From Ariolimax columbianus (lineage: Eukaryota > Mollusca > Gastropoda > Stylommatophora > Arionidae), in contig JAVGWX010000007.1 of NCBI GenBank assembly GCA_036924085.1, positions 100,396,886-100,460,885 on the forward strand: DNA of 64,000 nucleotides, read 5' to 3'. Each line of letters begins with the position of its first letter. The stretch's first letter is position 1. Below the pieces are notes generated by a model, which saw nothing but the letters and a program-made list of their open reading frames with translations, was not told the origin of the DNA and did not search any database. Shown here piece after piece: positions 1-10,510 of this stretch. The translations under genes and the position numbers were made by a program.

Positions 1-444
1 CATCTAGCGACTAAAGAGTGAGTACAGCAATAAGTGCATCTAGCGACTAAAGAGTGAGTACAGCAATAAGTGCATCTAGCGACTAAAGAGTGAGTACAGC
101 AATAAGTGCATCTAGCGACTAAAGAGTGAGTACAGCAATAAGTGCATCTAGCGACTAAAGAGTGAGTACAGCAATAAGTGCATCTAGCGACTAAAGAGTG
201 AGTACAGCAATAAGTGCATCTAGCGACTAAAGAGTGAGTACAGCAATAAGTGCATCTAGCGACTAAAGAGTGAGTACAGCAATAAGAGCATCTAGCGACT
301 AAAGAGTGAGTACAGCAATAAGTCCATTTAGCGACTAAAGAGTGAGTACAGCAATAAGTGCATCTAGCGACTAAAGAGTGAGTACAGCAATAAGTGCATC
401 TAGCGACTAAAGAGTGAGTACAGCAATAAGTCCATATAGGGACT
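1..444. repeat. 36-bp tandem satellite, about 12 copies
   Basis: Twelve full copies of a 36-bp unit begin at 1, 37, 73 and so on to 397, each starting CATCTAGCGACTAAAGAGTG. A broken thirteenth copy starts at 433. Copies are nearly identical: the few changes are near 287 (AGAGCATC), 323 (TCCATTTA) and at the right edge, where the unit degrades. The array runs off the left end of the window, so its full size is unknown. No gene is implied. Confidence 0.97.
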
Positions 445-1190
445 GTCTGTGTTCAATGACACCCTACTATTCGTATAATTTATAAGCAATGTTGATGAAC
501 CTGGGTGCTCCGACGGGGTCTTTGTATATGACAAGGACACGAATGGCACCCTGTCCCGCAAAGACAATGTCGTAAGAGGCGACAGTGTGGCATGGCATAG
601 CACCAGTCCTTGTTACTTGGTTTATTAAGAGCAGCATAGATGGCGCCTGAGAAGCTACGGGTCTACTTTGTTCTAGTGTTTAAGTCTATTAGGATGGACT
701 CGCACATCAGTTAATCACCCTTCGAGGCACTTGTATTAATGCAGCGGACTAATAAGCTGCTCGAGCCTAACCCGCTGGGCATAAAATTATCCATCCAGCT
801 CAAACCAGATCTGGGACCTGTACAGGAGGAGCATCCGCCCCTGCACAAGTACAGATCGACTAAGAACTAAGAAGAGAATAGTGTAGATAATGTTGCCAGG
901 TACAGATACAGATGTCAAATCGAGAATACAAAAGGCAAGAGAGGCTGTCATTGAACTGGGAAACATGAAATTCTAAATAAATTAAATCAAACACAAAAAA
1001 TTCAAATCTTCATACCTCATGTACAGACTATCCTTTTGAATGGCTTTGTTAAGCGGGGAAGAGAGCTTCAAGGAGAAAGGTTCAGACTTTAATCAATGTA
1101 GGCCTGAGTAGGATAGTGGTATTGGAATGGTATGATAGACTCCTAATGTGGAGCAATAAATATCATTGGCATTTGTCGTGAAGACAAGGC
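445..1190. other. Non-repetitive stretch, no gene recognised
   Basis: There are only short open frames on both strands and none resembles a protein I recognise. The motif GTCGTAAGAGGCGAC near 570 looks like old repeat sequence, but I cannot assign it. The stretch ends at a decayed LINE fragment, so part of it may be retrotransposon debris too degraded to read. Confidence 0.5.
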
Positions 1191-1191
1191 C

Positions 1192-1633
1192 CTATCGCTA
1201 GATAAGAGAAACATCGAGGATTGCATTACAAGACAGTCCTTTTTCTGGAATCCCTGGGGCAAGAGGAGTAGAGATAGACCACACACATGGACAATAGCAA
1301 GTATGACAAAAATAAAAACAACAGGGAAGACTACGCTTTTGTATGGTTGTGAAACATGGAGATCAACCACATCAACAGTCTGAATAGACCATACTATTCA
1401 TCATTGCGAACCAGCGATAACATGATCACATTTCTGTTGAAGAACGACAGACGAGATGAAAGATTTAAGCTGATCGAGAGGGGTTGGGGTGGAAAGGGAG
1501 AGGACGCTGGTATTGGGTCGGTCAACCACTGAGGATACTAGCTGATAGAATAGCCAGACAGTCCCTGTTTTGAACTCACATCGGTATAAGGTGCAGGGGA
1601 CGAAGAAGAAACATACGAAGAAGCGACATCCTT
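1192..1633 (+). pseudogene. Decayed LINE reverse-transcriptase tail (two joined pieces)
   Basis: Translation shows motifs typical of the C-terminal end of non-LTR (LINE) endonuclease-reverse transcriptases. Positions 1219-1290 read DCITRQSFFWNPWGKRSRD then RPHTW, matching the usual ITRQALTWNPQGKRxRGRP tail. The same frame continues into KTTLLYGCETW (1327-1359), matching the family motif LLYGSETW, and then hits a stop. In another frame, 1505-1633 reads RWYWVGQPLR, then DRIARQSLF, a stop, and an Arg-rich end (GRRRNIRRSDIL), which is again the RWxWIGHxLRxP...GRPxNTWRRD tail. In an intact element the YGCETW motif precedes the tail once. Here a tail comes first, then YGCETW, then a second tail, so two copies appear joined head to tail. 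In-frame stops and a frameshift make it non-functional. Motif comparison is from memory of the family. Confidence 0.8.
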
Positions 1634-1683
1634 ACAAATGTAAAGGTTTTAGTTGGCATTGACTGAATTGAGGCTCTGGGCTT

Positions 1684-3330
1684 TATTTAGTAAGTAAGTT
1701 AGTAAGTAAGTTTGTAGGTTAGTTAGTTAGCTGGTTAGTTAGTAAGTTAGTTTGTAGGTTAGTTATTTGGTTAATTAGTAAGTTAGTATGTAGGCTAGTT
1801 AGCAAGTTAGTTTGTAGGTTAGTTAGTTGGTTAATTAGTAAGTTAGTTTGTAGGTTAGTTAGTTAGGTGGTTAGTTAGTAAGTTACTTACTTAGTTGTTA
1901 TTGTTTGCGAATGTCCACGAGTAGGTTTACTCTTTTGTGCGCCAGGAAAAGGACGTTAAGTGGCGGGTTGCAGTAGCTTTACTCACATCCCGAGCGTGCT
2001 GAAGAAGGTGGGCCTGGGTCCTTAGGGCGGCTGTGCTATGCTTGGCTTCGCCTGCGTAGTTAATTAGTAGTGAGTTAGTTAATTAGTTCATTAGTTCTGA
2101 GTTAGTTAGTTAGTACTTAATTAGTTATTAAGTAGTGAGTTATTTAGTTAGTAGTGAGTTAGTTAGTAGTGAGTTAGTTAGTTAGTAAGTAGTGAATTAG
2201 TTAGTTAGTTAGTAGTGAGTGAGTTAGTTAGTTAGTTAGTTAGTTAGTAGTGAGTGAGCTAGTGAGTTAGTTAGTTAGTTAGTAGTAAGTGAGTTAGTTA
2301 GTTCACTAGTAATGAGTTAGTTAGTTAGTAATGAGTTAGTTAGTAGTGAGTGAGTTCGTTAGTTCATTAGTTGTGAGCTAGTTAGTTAATAGTGAATTAT
2401 TTAGTAAGTAGTGAGTTAGTTAGTTAGTAGTGAGTTAGTTAGTAGTGAGTTAGTTAGTTAGTAGTGAATTAGTTAGTTAGTTAGTAGTGAGTTAGTTAGT
2501 AGTGAGTTAGTTAGTAAGTAGTTAGTTAGTTAGTTAGTAGTGAGTGAGTTAGTTAGTAAGTAGTGAGTTAGTTAGTTAGATAGTTAGTTAGTAATGAGTT
2601 GGTTAGTTAGTTCACTAGTAGTGGGTTAGTTGGTTAGTTAATAGTAAATTAGTTAGTAAGTAGTTAGTTAGTTAGTTAGTAGTGAGTGAGTTAGTTAGTA
2701 AGTAATGAATTAGTTAGTTAGTTAGTTAGTAATGAGTTAGTTAGTTAGTAAGTAGTGAATTAGTTAGTAAGTAGTTAGTTAGTTAGTTAGTAGTGAGTGA
2801 GTTAGTTAGTAAGTAGTGAATTAGTTAGTTAGTTAGTTAGTAATGAGTGAGTTAGTTAGTTCACTAATAGTGGGTTAGTTAGTTAGTTAATAGTGAATTA
2901 GTTAGTAAGTAGTGAGTTTGTTAGTAAGTTAGTAGTGAGTTCGTTAGTAAGTTAGTAGTGAGTTAAATAGTTACTTACTTAGTAAATAAGTTAGTTAGTA
3001 AGCTAATTAGGTAGTTAGTTAGTAGTTAGTTAGTAGTTAATTAGTTAGTAGTTAATATACGTTAGTTAGTAGCTAGTAACTTATTTAGTTAGTATTTAGT
3101 AAGTAAGTAAATTACTTATATAGTTAGTAAGTTAGTTAGTTAGCTAGTAAGTTAGCTAGTACGTTAGTTAGTTGGCGCATTAGTTAGTTAGTAGTTACTT
3201 GGTAAGCTATGTAGTTAGTAGTTAGTGATTTAGTTGGTATTTAGTTACTTTGTTAAATAGTTAATTGGTAAATAAGTTAATAAATAAGTAAGTAAGTTAG
3301 TAAGTAAGTAAGCTGGCTAGTAAGCAAGTT
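1684..3330. repeat. TTAG tetranucleotide-based array
   Basis: About 1.5 kb consists of GTTA/TTAG repeats mixed with AGTAGTGAG and AAGTAG variants, in two blocks (about 1684-1905 and 2055-3330). A 140-bp non-repeat insertion, listed separately, splits them. The + strand is made almost only of A, G and T. Longer recurring phrases such as GTTAGTTAGTAGTGAGTTAG suggest repeated duplication of sub-blocks. It has no GGG runs, so it is not a telomeric TTAGGG array. LINE fragments in opposite orientations flank it. Confidence 0.93.
1906..2050. repeat. Dispersed repeat copy 1, inside the TTAG array
   Basis: This island of unrelated sequence interrupts the TTAG array. Positions 1934-1975 (TTTTGTGCGCC, then GGCGGGTTGCAGT) match 51149-51200 almost base for base over about 45-60 bp, including a weaker match on the left (CGAGTAGGTTTAC versus CGAGGAAGTCTAC). 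Two copies 49 kb apart inside different minisatellites indicate a short interspersed element. I cannot name the family. Confidence 0.6.
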
Positions 3331-3344
3331 AGTTAGCCCATATC

Positions 3345-3690
3345 GATACATAATAGCTCTTATGGTATCAATATATCTGCAAAGCACAGCCTTCCTCGTG
3401 CCCTGTAGACAAAGCTGTTTGTGGTGTACGTCATCAGTGGAAGTTGGTCAGGGTACATTCCTATGTGATATCCGATCCATCGTATTTTCTGTCTGGAAAT
3501 GTACTCAACATAAGTAGTAGTTCCAACGATACCTCCAATGTCTTCATCCAGCAATCTATCTTTCCTCGTGATGCCTACGATCACAGTTTACTGCAACACG
3601 CGCATTTATGTGGATGTAGCAATCTGTTCTCATCTTCGGACACCAGGCTTTGGTCGTCTGCAAGAAGTAGTTCGTGTATCGAAAATTATA
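3345..3690 (-). pseudogene. Decayed LINE reverse transcriptase with LADDQ motif
   Basis: Read on the minus strand, about 3670-3625 gives LLLADDQSLVSEDE, matching the catalytic [FY]ADD box of LINE reverse transcriptases (usually FADDQ, then acidic residues). The two Asp codons are at 3653-3658. Downstream and in a different frame, 3584-3360 gives RKDRLLDEDI, then EYISRQKIRWIGYHIGM, then YRARGR. That is the C-terminal tail of the same protein class (DRIRNEDI...VEYIxxxxLRWxGHxxRM...RxRGRP). The two motifs are separated by only about 50 bp, whereas an intact protein has several hundred codons between them, so this copy has a large internal deletion as well as a frameshift. It differs in tail sequence from the plus-strand fragment at 1.2-1.6 kb. 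Confidence 0.8.
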
Positions 3691-4109
3691 TTATATTTCA
3701 GTGATTTCAAGTTAGCTGGCTTATGTTGTGAATTGTTCATGTAATTCTTGGACAACTAAGATGGAAAGTACACATCCCTGGCACACGCTCGTGTTTACCT
3801 CAACATTATCTGAGACGCCATCACTTGTTCTTGTTACGTGTTTATGTATACGATATGTAGCTCTCACATAACAAGCAGCTAGACTAGAACTTCGTTATCC
3901 TCTGATATCATCTAGAGTTGTTTCCTACTTACTGTATCAGAAGCCTCTCCTAGTCGATACAAACAACAAGATGTGTGTTATTTTATATCGTTCTTTAGCT
4001 CAACTGTTTAAAGGGGAGTTAGACATCAGTCCAATCCATACCTGTCCAAACAGAGCTGTACATAGAACAGGATCAGTGATTGGTCATATTCTCTGTTCAA
4101 GTAGGTACG
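3691..4109. other. Non-repetitive stretch, no gene recognised
   Basis: This lies between the LINE fragment and a CA-repeat. Short open frames exist on both strands but carry no recognisable domain. Part of it could be further retroelement debris upstream of the LADDQ box, but I could not read any motif. Confidence 0.4.
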
Positions 4110-4460
4110 CATATACGTATATACACACACACACACACACACACAAGCACACACATACACACAAGCACACACATACACACACACATACACACACACCCAC
4201 ACCCACACATCCACATGAATATCTATTGCAGTAATATATTTATATCAGTTGATCTGGTTACTATTGCACATAAATAGGAAGATGAAGACTAACATTAACG
4301 CGCTGACACAGACTACAAAACATTGTAAAAGACATGGACAAAATCATTTACACACAACACACACCCACAATCATATAGACACCGACATACATTAACACCT
4401 ACAGCCACACACACGCATACCTACCCACACACACACACATACACACACCACAAGGACTAA
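4110..4460. repeat. CA-rich microsatellite tract
   Basis: A (CA)n run interrupted by ATACACACAAGC units spans 4116-4205. Looser CA-rich sequence continues at about 4335-4450. The His/Thr and Cys/Val open frames across it are products of the dinucleotide repeat. Confidence 0.9.
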
Positions 4461-4555
4461 TGCCTATTACATTTCAGAAGTGTACACTTTGACATATTTG
4501 TGAAGAACAAATGATTCAAGCTATAAAAATCAACCAAGTCAATGCTCGATCAATC

Positions 4556-4986
4556 AGCATGTCAGTGTCCGATCAATCAGTATGTCAGTGTCCCATGATA
4601 CAGCATGTCAGTGTCCGATCAGCCAGCATGTCAGTGTCCTATCAATCAGCATGTCAGTGCCCCATGACACAGCATGTCAGTGTCCGATCAGCCAGCATGT
4701 CAGTGTCCTATCAATCAGCATGTCAGTGTCCGACCAATCATCATGTCAGTGTCTGATCAGCCAGCATGTCAGTGTCCTACCAATCAGCATGCCAGTGTCC
4801 GACCAATCATCATGTCAGTGTCCGATCAGCCAGCATGTCAGTGTCCTATCAATCATCATGTCAGTGTCCGACCAATCAGCATGTCAGTGTCCGACCAATC
4901 AGCATGACAGTGTCCGATCAGCCAGCATGTCAGTGTTTCATCAGCCTGCATGTCAGTGTTCGATTAGTCAGCATGTCAGTGTCCGA
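4556..4986. repeat. 23-bp minisatellite, about 18 copies
   Basis: The period is exactly 23 bp (GTCAGTGTCC at 4561, 4584 and 4607). Each unit has ATGTCAGTGTCC followed by a variable half that reads GATCAGCCAGC, TATCAATCAGC or GACCAATCATC. As 23 is not a multiple of 3, all three forward frames stay open across it and give Ser/Val/Cys/Gln-rich peptides. These are not evidence of a gene. Confidence 0.95.
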
Positions 4987-5111
4987 TCTAACAAACAGAC
5001 AAGTGCTTCCAACATGACCCTTCCAAAACAGATCTCTAGTCTCCTACTATTAAAATCAGATGAAATTATTACAAAACGTGAAAGCTTTTCTACTGTCAAC
5101 TCTAGAGAAAA

Positions 5112-5545
5112 AGATAGCCCACTCTAGAGAAGCATATAATCCACCCTAGAAAAGCAGATAGTCCACCCGAGAGAAACATATAGTCCACCCTAGAAAAGAG
5201 GATAGTCCACCTTAAAGAAGTAGAAAGTACACCCTAGAAAAAAAAATAGATAGTTTACTCTAGAGAAGAAGATAGAGAAGCAGATACCCCACCATGGAGA
5301 AACAGATAGTCCACTCTAGTAAAGAAGATGGCCTACTCTAAATTAGCAGATAGTCCAACTTAGAGAAGCCGATAATCCACCATATAGAAACAGATAGGCC
5401 ACCCTAGAGAAGCAGATAGTCCACCCGAGAGAAGAGGATAGTCCAACCTATAAAAATAGAAAGTCCACTCTAGAAAAGCAGATAGTCCTCCCTAGAGAAG
5501 CATATAGTCCACTCTAGAGAACATATAGTCCACCCTAGTGATGAC
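5112..5545. repeat. 22-bp minisatellite
   Basis: The period is 22 bp (GTCCACCC at 5161, 5183 and 5205), with unit core AGTCCACCCTAGAGAAGCAG. Copies are diverged and some have small insertions. It runs directly into the next array, sharing the phrase AGTCCACCCTAG at the junction (about 5527-5538). Confidence 0.9.
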
Positions 5546-6440
5546 AGTGGACCACCAACAGATGACAGTGGACCACTAATAGATGACAGTGGACCCCCAG
5601 CAGATGACAATGTACCACCAACAGATGACAGTGGACCACCAACCGATAGTGGATAGATGACAGTGGACCACAAACAGATGACAGTGAACATATGACAGTG
5701 GACCACCAACAGATGACAGTGGACCACCAACAGATGACAGTGGACCACCAACAGATGACAGTGGACCGCCATCAGATGACTGTGGACCACCAACATGTGA
5801 CAGTAGACCACCAACAGTTACAGTGAACCCCCATAGAGATGACAGTGGAACACCAACAGATGACAGTGGACCACCAGCAGATGACAGTGGACCACCAACA
5901 GATGACTGTGGACCACCAACAGATAACAGTGGACCACCAACAGATAACAGTGGACCACCAACAGTTGGCAGTGGACCACCAACAGATGACAGTGTATCAC
6001 CAATAGATGACATTAGAGCAGCCTATGGATGACAGCGAACCACCAATAGAGGACAGAGGAACACTCTATGATTGACAGTAGACCATCAATAGATGACAGT
6101 GGATCACCAACAGGGGTCAGTGGACTACCAACAGATGACAGTGGACCACCAACAGGGGACAGTGGACCACCAACAGATGACAGTGGACCACCAATAGATG
6201 ACAGTGTATCACCAATAGATGACATTGGAGCAGTCTATGGATGACAGTGGACCACCAATAGATGACAGCGGAGCATTCTATGAATGACAGTAGACCACCA
6301 ATAGATGACAGTAGACCAACAACAGGTGTCAGTGGACCGACAACAGGGGTCAGTGGACTACCAACAGATGACAGTGGACCACCAACAGGGGACAGTGGAC
6401 CACCAACAGATGACAGTGGACCACCAACAGATGAAAGGGA
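5538..6440. repeat. 21-bp minisatellite, about 40 copies
   Basis: The period is 21 bp (GACCACCAA at 5701 and 5722) with core GATGACAGTGGACCACCAAC. Because 21 is divisible by 3, several frames on both strands stay open as 7-residue repeats, for example GGPLSSV on the minus strand. Sub-blocks such as GTATCACCAATAGATGACAT recur near 5995 and 6210, showing larger duplications within the array. Confidence 0.95.
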
Positions 6441-8169
6441 ATGTCAAACAGCAGACATGAAAGCATGTGAGCAATTGTTGAGAGGTATAGCCTAATAAGG
6501 AGAGGACGGCAAGGAATCAGTTGGTCTGTTAGTAGCCAGTGAGGAAATGACAACGGAATGCCTTAATGGCAAAAATAGTGTACCTTATGGATGAACATTG
6601 GCCTGACAGAAAGATGGACCGACAGGCAGGCAAAATAAAGGCTATGTTACACTGAGTAGGGGAAGCAGATGTCGATCGGTGGCTACTACACTCTCGTTCC
6701 AGCCCGGCTTCCCAATTGATGCGGAATTTTTCTTATCACAAAATGGTTCCTGGAGTCTACCCAGCCGAAAATATGTGCACCAGACAAATCTTCGCCTAAC
6801 GCCATATTGCCATGTTAAGGGGATCTTTACTTGACCTTATAATGTGGTCTGATCATTTATATCATTGAAGCAAACCTTTCTCAAATAATGGTTGGGATCA
6901 AGATGCTAGCAGTGCATGAGCTGCAGTGGTCAGCGACTCATAGCTGACTGCTAGCGTCAGGGCCAGCAAACCATAGCTGTCAAGCCCCTTCTACACCACC
7001 ACGCGGTGATCCTGGATAACAGGCTGCAGCAGGGCAGACCTGCTAAGGAGAAGGGATCGAAGAGGGAATGCTAACCCTGTACTCCAAAAATGCTTGCTGA
7101 AGTCGGATGTGTTGGACCGAAAGGTGCAAATATTGCAGTCAAACTGTAAACCACGACACAACGCATTCCGTTCTCTGGACTACATTCTGCTACTTCAGCC
7201 CTTTCAGGGTTTGGTAGTGGGAGATTGAGAATGAACGAAGCCAAGCCAAATAATGGTTGAAAGTGAAGGTCATGCCACTGTCTCTTGGTCTCTCAGGTAA
7301 TAGAAAACCTAGAGACAGATCAGGCCATCTCCAAACGTGTTTGCATATTTGCGCGTTTGTGTGCGACTATATTTATAAGTATATGGTTAAAGTAGTTACA
7401 ATGTCTCCCCGGGAGAACTGCTGTTGTAGAGACTGACCCCAGCAACAGAAGGTGAAGCACCAGCCTTCCTTATTGACCTGCCTGGAGTTGACTCATCTCC
7501 ATACGCTGTGAGATATACTCCATTCTAATTTGCTGCTTTAAACATATCCATTTTCCCCAGTAATGTCCACATTTGATTTGATGACAGACTACCATTTAAA
7601 GCAACCAGTTGTTTGAGCAGGCAGTTCAATGAATGAGCGAGGAATTGTTTCCCACAAGTTTTGAAATGCTAGTTGTTTTTCCATCAAAGCCAGGATTGGA
7701 AAACATGTAGTGTAGGCTTGTAGCCATATATGGAACAGTGGAACGGACGCCTGCACGGCAGATAACAGCTGGATACATGGCAGTGACCGACAGACCATCA
7801 ATCATACCGTAGCGATCGTAGGCAGACCGGGAATTCTATGCTGACATCGATTTGAGGCGAGAAAAAAACAGCTCTTGGCCAAAGATCAATGTGAATATGT
7901 CTCATATATAGCTTCCACATAATTGCTGCAGAAAGGAGGCTTCTATGTTCGTATGTTCAGTGGCACTGCTTATTATTGTGGGGAGGAACGAGGCCTTGAA
8001 GGTGGCCACATATTACAATTAAACAGATACGTCATAGGGTTAGAAATATGTGGTGTTTGTGTTCCATCCATCCACATGGACGTCCATCTATGTTTTAAAC
8101 AAGATTGTTTGTAAGCAGTTCTGAGTCCTCGACATGATATTATGTTGTCTTAGGGAAAATATATATCGA
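6441..8169. other. 1.7-kb non-repetitive stretch, no gene recognised
   Basis: No open frame is longer than about 70 codons and none resembles a known domain. I saw no convincing splice-bounded exon. The stretch around 6900-7240 looks like old interspersed-repeat sequence, but I could not place it. If there are exons here they are short or non-coding. Confidence 0.4.
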
Positions 8170-9365
8170 TTAGGTGGGAGATGTGTACGTGTGTGTGGTT
8201 ATAGGAGGTACGGGTGTGTGGTTATGGGAGGTACGGGTGTGGTTATGGGAGGTACGGGTGTGTGGTTATGAGAGGTTTGTGTGTGTGTGTGTGTGTTGTA
8301 TGGGAGATGTGTGTGTTTGTGTTGTATGGGAGATATGTGTGGTGTATGGGAGATGTGTGTGTGTGTGTGTGTGTGTGTCATGGGAGGTGTGTGTGTGGTT
8401 ATGGGAGGTACGGGTGTTTGGTAATGGGAGGTATGGGTGTGTGGTTATGGGAGGTACGGGTGTGTGGTTATGGGAGGTGTGTGTGTGTGTGTGTGTGTTG
8501 TATGGGAGATGTGTGTGTTTGTGTTGTATGGGAGATGTGTGTGTTGTATAGGTGATGTGTGTGTGTGTGTCATGAGAGGTGTGTGTGTGGTTATGGGAGG
8601 TACGGGTGTTTGGTAAGGATAGGTACGGGTGTGTGGTTATGGGAGGTGTGTGTGTGTGTCATGGGAGGTGTATGTGTGTGTTGTATTGGAGATGTGTGTG
8701 TGTGTGTGTGTGTCATGGGGGTGTGTGTGTGTGTGGTTATGGGAGGTACGGGTGTGTGGTTATGGGATGTACTGGCGTGTGCTTGTGGGAGGTGTGTGTG
8801 TGTATGCGTCGTGGGAAGTGTGTGTGTCATGGGAGGTGTATGTTTGTGTCATGGGAGGTGTGTGTGTGTCTATGTGTATGTGGTATGGGAGGTGTGTGTG
8901 GGTATGTGTGTGTGTGTATCTGTATTGTACGGGAGGTATGTGTGTATTTGGAGGGGGGAGAGGTTATGGAAGGTGTGTGTGTGTGTGTGTGTGTGTGGAT
9001 GTTGTCTTGGAGGTGTTAGTGTGTGTGTGTATGGAAGTTGTCTTGGAGGTGTTAGTGTGTGTGTGTGGATGTTGTCTTGGAGGTGTTAGCGTGTGTGTGT
9101 GGATGTTGTCTTGGAGGTGTTAGTGTGTGTGAATGGGAGGGATGGATGTGTGTGTATGTGTGTGGTTATGGGAGGCACGTGTATGTGTGTGGTTATGGGA
9201 GGCACGTGTATGTGTATGTTCGTGATTGTGTGTGTATGTTCGTGCGTGCGTGTGTGTATGAGGCCGTGTGTGCGTGCGTGTGTGTGTGTTCGTGCGTGGG
9301 TGCATGTGTATATGTTCGTGCGCGTGTGTGTGTGCGTGCGTGTGTGTGTGTATGTGCACGTGTGT

Positions 9366-9409
<44 letters not shown>

Positions 9410-9885
9410 TATGGGAGGTACGTGTCTGTGTGTGGTGTGGTGTAGTATGCGTATGTGTGTGTGTAGTATCGTGTGGGTGGGTGGTTGTGTGTGGTTGTGT
9501 GATTGTGTATAGCTGTGTGTGGTGTGGTAGGTACGCATGTGTGTAGTATCGTGTGGGTGGGTGGTTGTGTGTGGTTGTGTATGGTGTGGTAGGTACGTAT
9601 GTGTGTGTAGTATCGTGGGTGTGGGTTGTTGTGTGTGGTTGTGTGATTGTGTGTGGCTGTGTTATTGTGTGTGGTTGTGTGATTGTGTGTGGCTGTGTTA
9701 TTGTGTGTGGTTGTGTGTGGTTCAGTGCTTGGTGTGGTATGTTATGTACGTGTGTATGTATGTGTCGTATGGGAGGTACGTGTGTGTGTGTGTGTGTTTA
9801 TAATTTACTGGGAAATGTGTGTGTGTGTGTGTATGTTTGTCTGCACGTGTAGGTTACTTATAGGTGTGTATGTTTATGTGTGATT
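8170..9885. repeat. G/T-only array of TG runs and a GGTTATGGGAGGTACGGGTG unit
   Basis: The + strand is nearly all G and T with a few A. It mixes (TG)n runs with a unit of about 23 bp containing GTGGTTATGGGAGGTACGGG, GTTGTATGGGAGATG variants, a GATGTTGTCTTGGAGGTGTTAG block near 9000-9120 (four copies) and GTGTGGTTGTGTGATTG blocks near 9480-9720. The minus strand therefore reads CACACACCCGTACCTCCC, which resembles the CACACACCCATCCTACC of the giant array on the + strand to its right. Overlapping Cys/Val-rich and His/Thr-rich frames are composition effects. Confidence 0.93.
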
Positions 9886-10228
9886 GTAGTCAGTGTAAAA
9901 GGTAAGGCTACTGGTAACGATGGTTATAAGGCATTGGGCTGGACATTACGAGGGCCCTGATAGTACAGGTCATGTAAAGATTACAGCGAACATGCTGATA
10001 AGGTAGAAAACAATGAAAGTAAAGTGATTAACGAAATATTTACCACCAATACCGATCACTTATATGCCAGTCTCGTTCAGCAAATGGAGCCTTGTACATA
10101 CACCAATCGTTACATTAGTTCCATAGCTGTACACACTTCTGTTAGGGTGTTTAAGCATTAAAAATATCCAACCACCCTACATTAACATAACAATACGCTA
10201 ATCCTACCATGTCTGCCCCACTTCCATA
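9886..10228. other. Spacer between arrays of opposite strand composition
   Basis: About 340 bp of ordinary mixed sequence separate a G/T-only array on the left from C/A/T-only arrays on the right. I see no gene, promoter or hairpin in it. Confidence 0.5.
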
Positions 10229-10510
10229 CTACCATTTCTGTCAGACTCCCATTCTACCATTTATGTCAGACTCCCATTCTACCATTTCTGTCAGACTCCC
10301 ATTCTACCATTTCTGTCAGACTCCAATTCTACCATTTCTGTCAGACTCCCATTCTACCATTTCTGTCAGACTCCCATTCTACCATTTCTGTCAGATTCCA
10401 ATTCTAACACTGCCCTCATTCAACATCAGTAACACTCCCATCGTACAACTCCACACCGATATCCTGCAACCTAACACTCCCATTCTTCAACCGACATTTC
10501 AATAAAACCA
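10229..10510. repeat. 25-bp minisatellite and transition into the giant array
   Basis: About seven copies of a 25-bp unit run to about 10400, with core CTCCCATTCTACCATTTCTG. They are followed by irregular sequence carrying CTCCCATC and CCCATTCTTCAACC. The shared CCCAT(T/C)CTACC core links it to the giant array that begins just after. Confidence 0.88.

Noticed and set aside
1..444. CRISPR array at the left end
   Set aside because: Units are contiguous 36-bp copies with no unique spacers, and the genome context is animal.
1684..3330. TTAG array as an interstitial telomere
   Set aside because: Animal telomere repeats are TTAGGG or TTAGG. No GG runs occur here.
4582..6495. Ser/Val/Cys/Gln-rich and GGPLSSV/TDDSGPP repeat proteins at 4.6-6.5 kb
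   Set aside because: They lie wholly within 23- and 21-bp minisatellites, and frames on both strands are open at once.
8174..9803. Cys/Val-rich plus-strand and His/Thr-rich minus-strand proteins
   Set aside because: Direct products of TG/CA repeats, with several overlapping frames open simultaneously.
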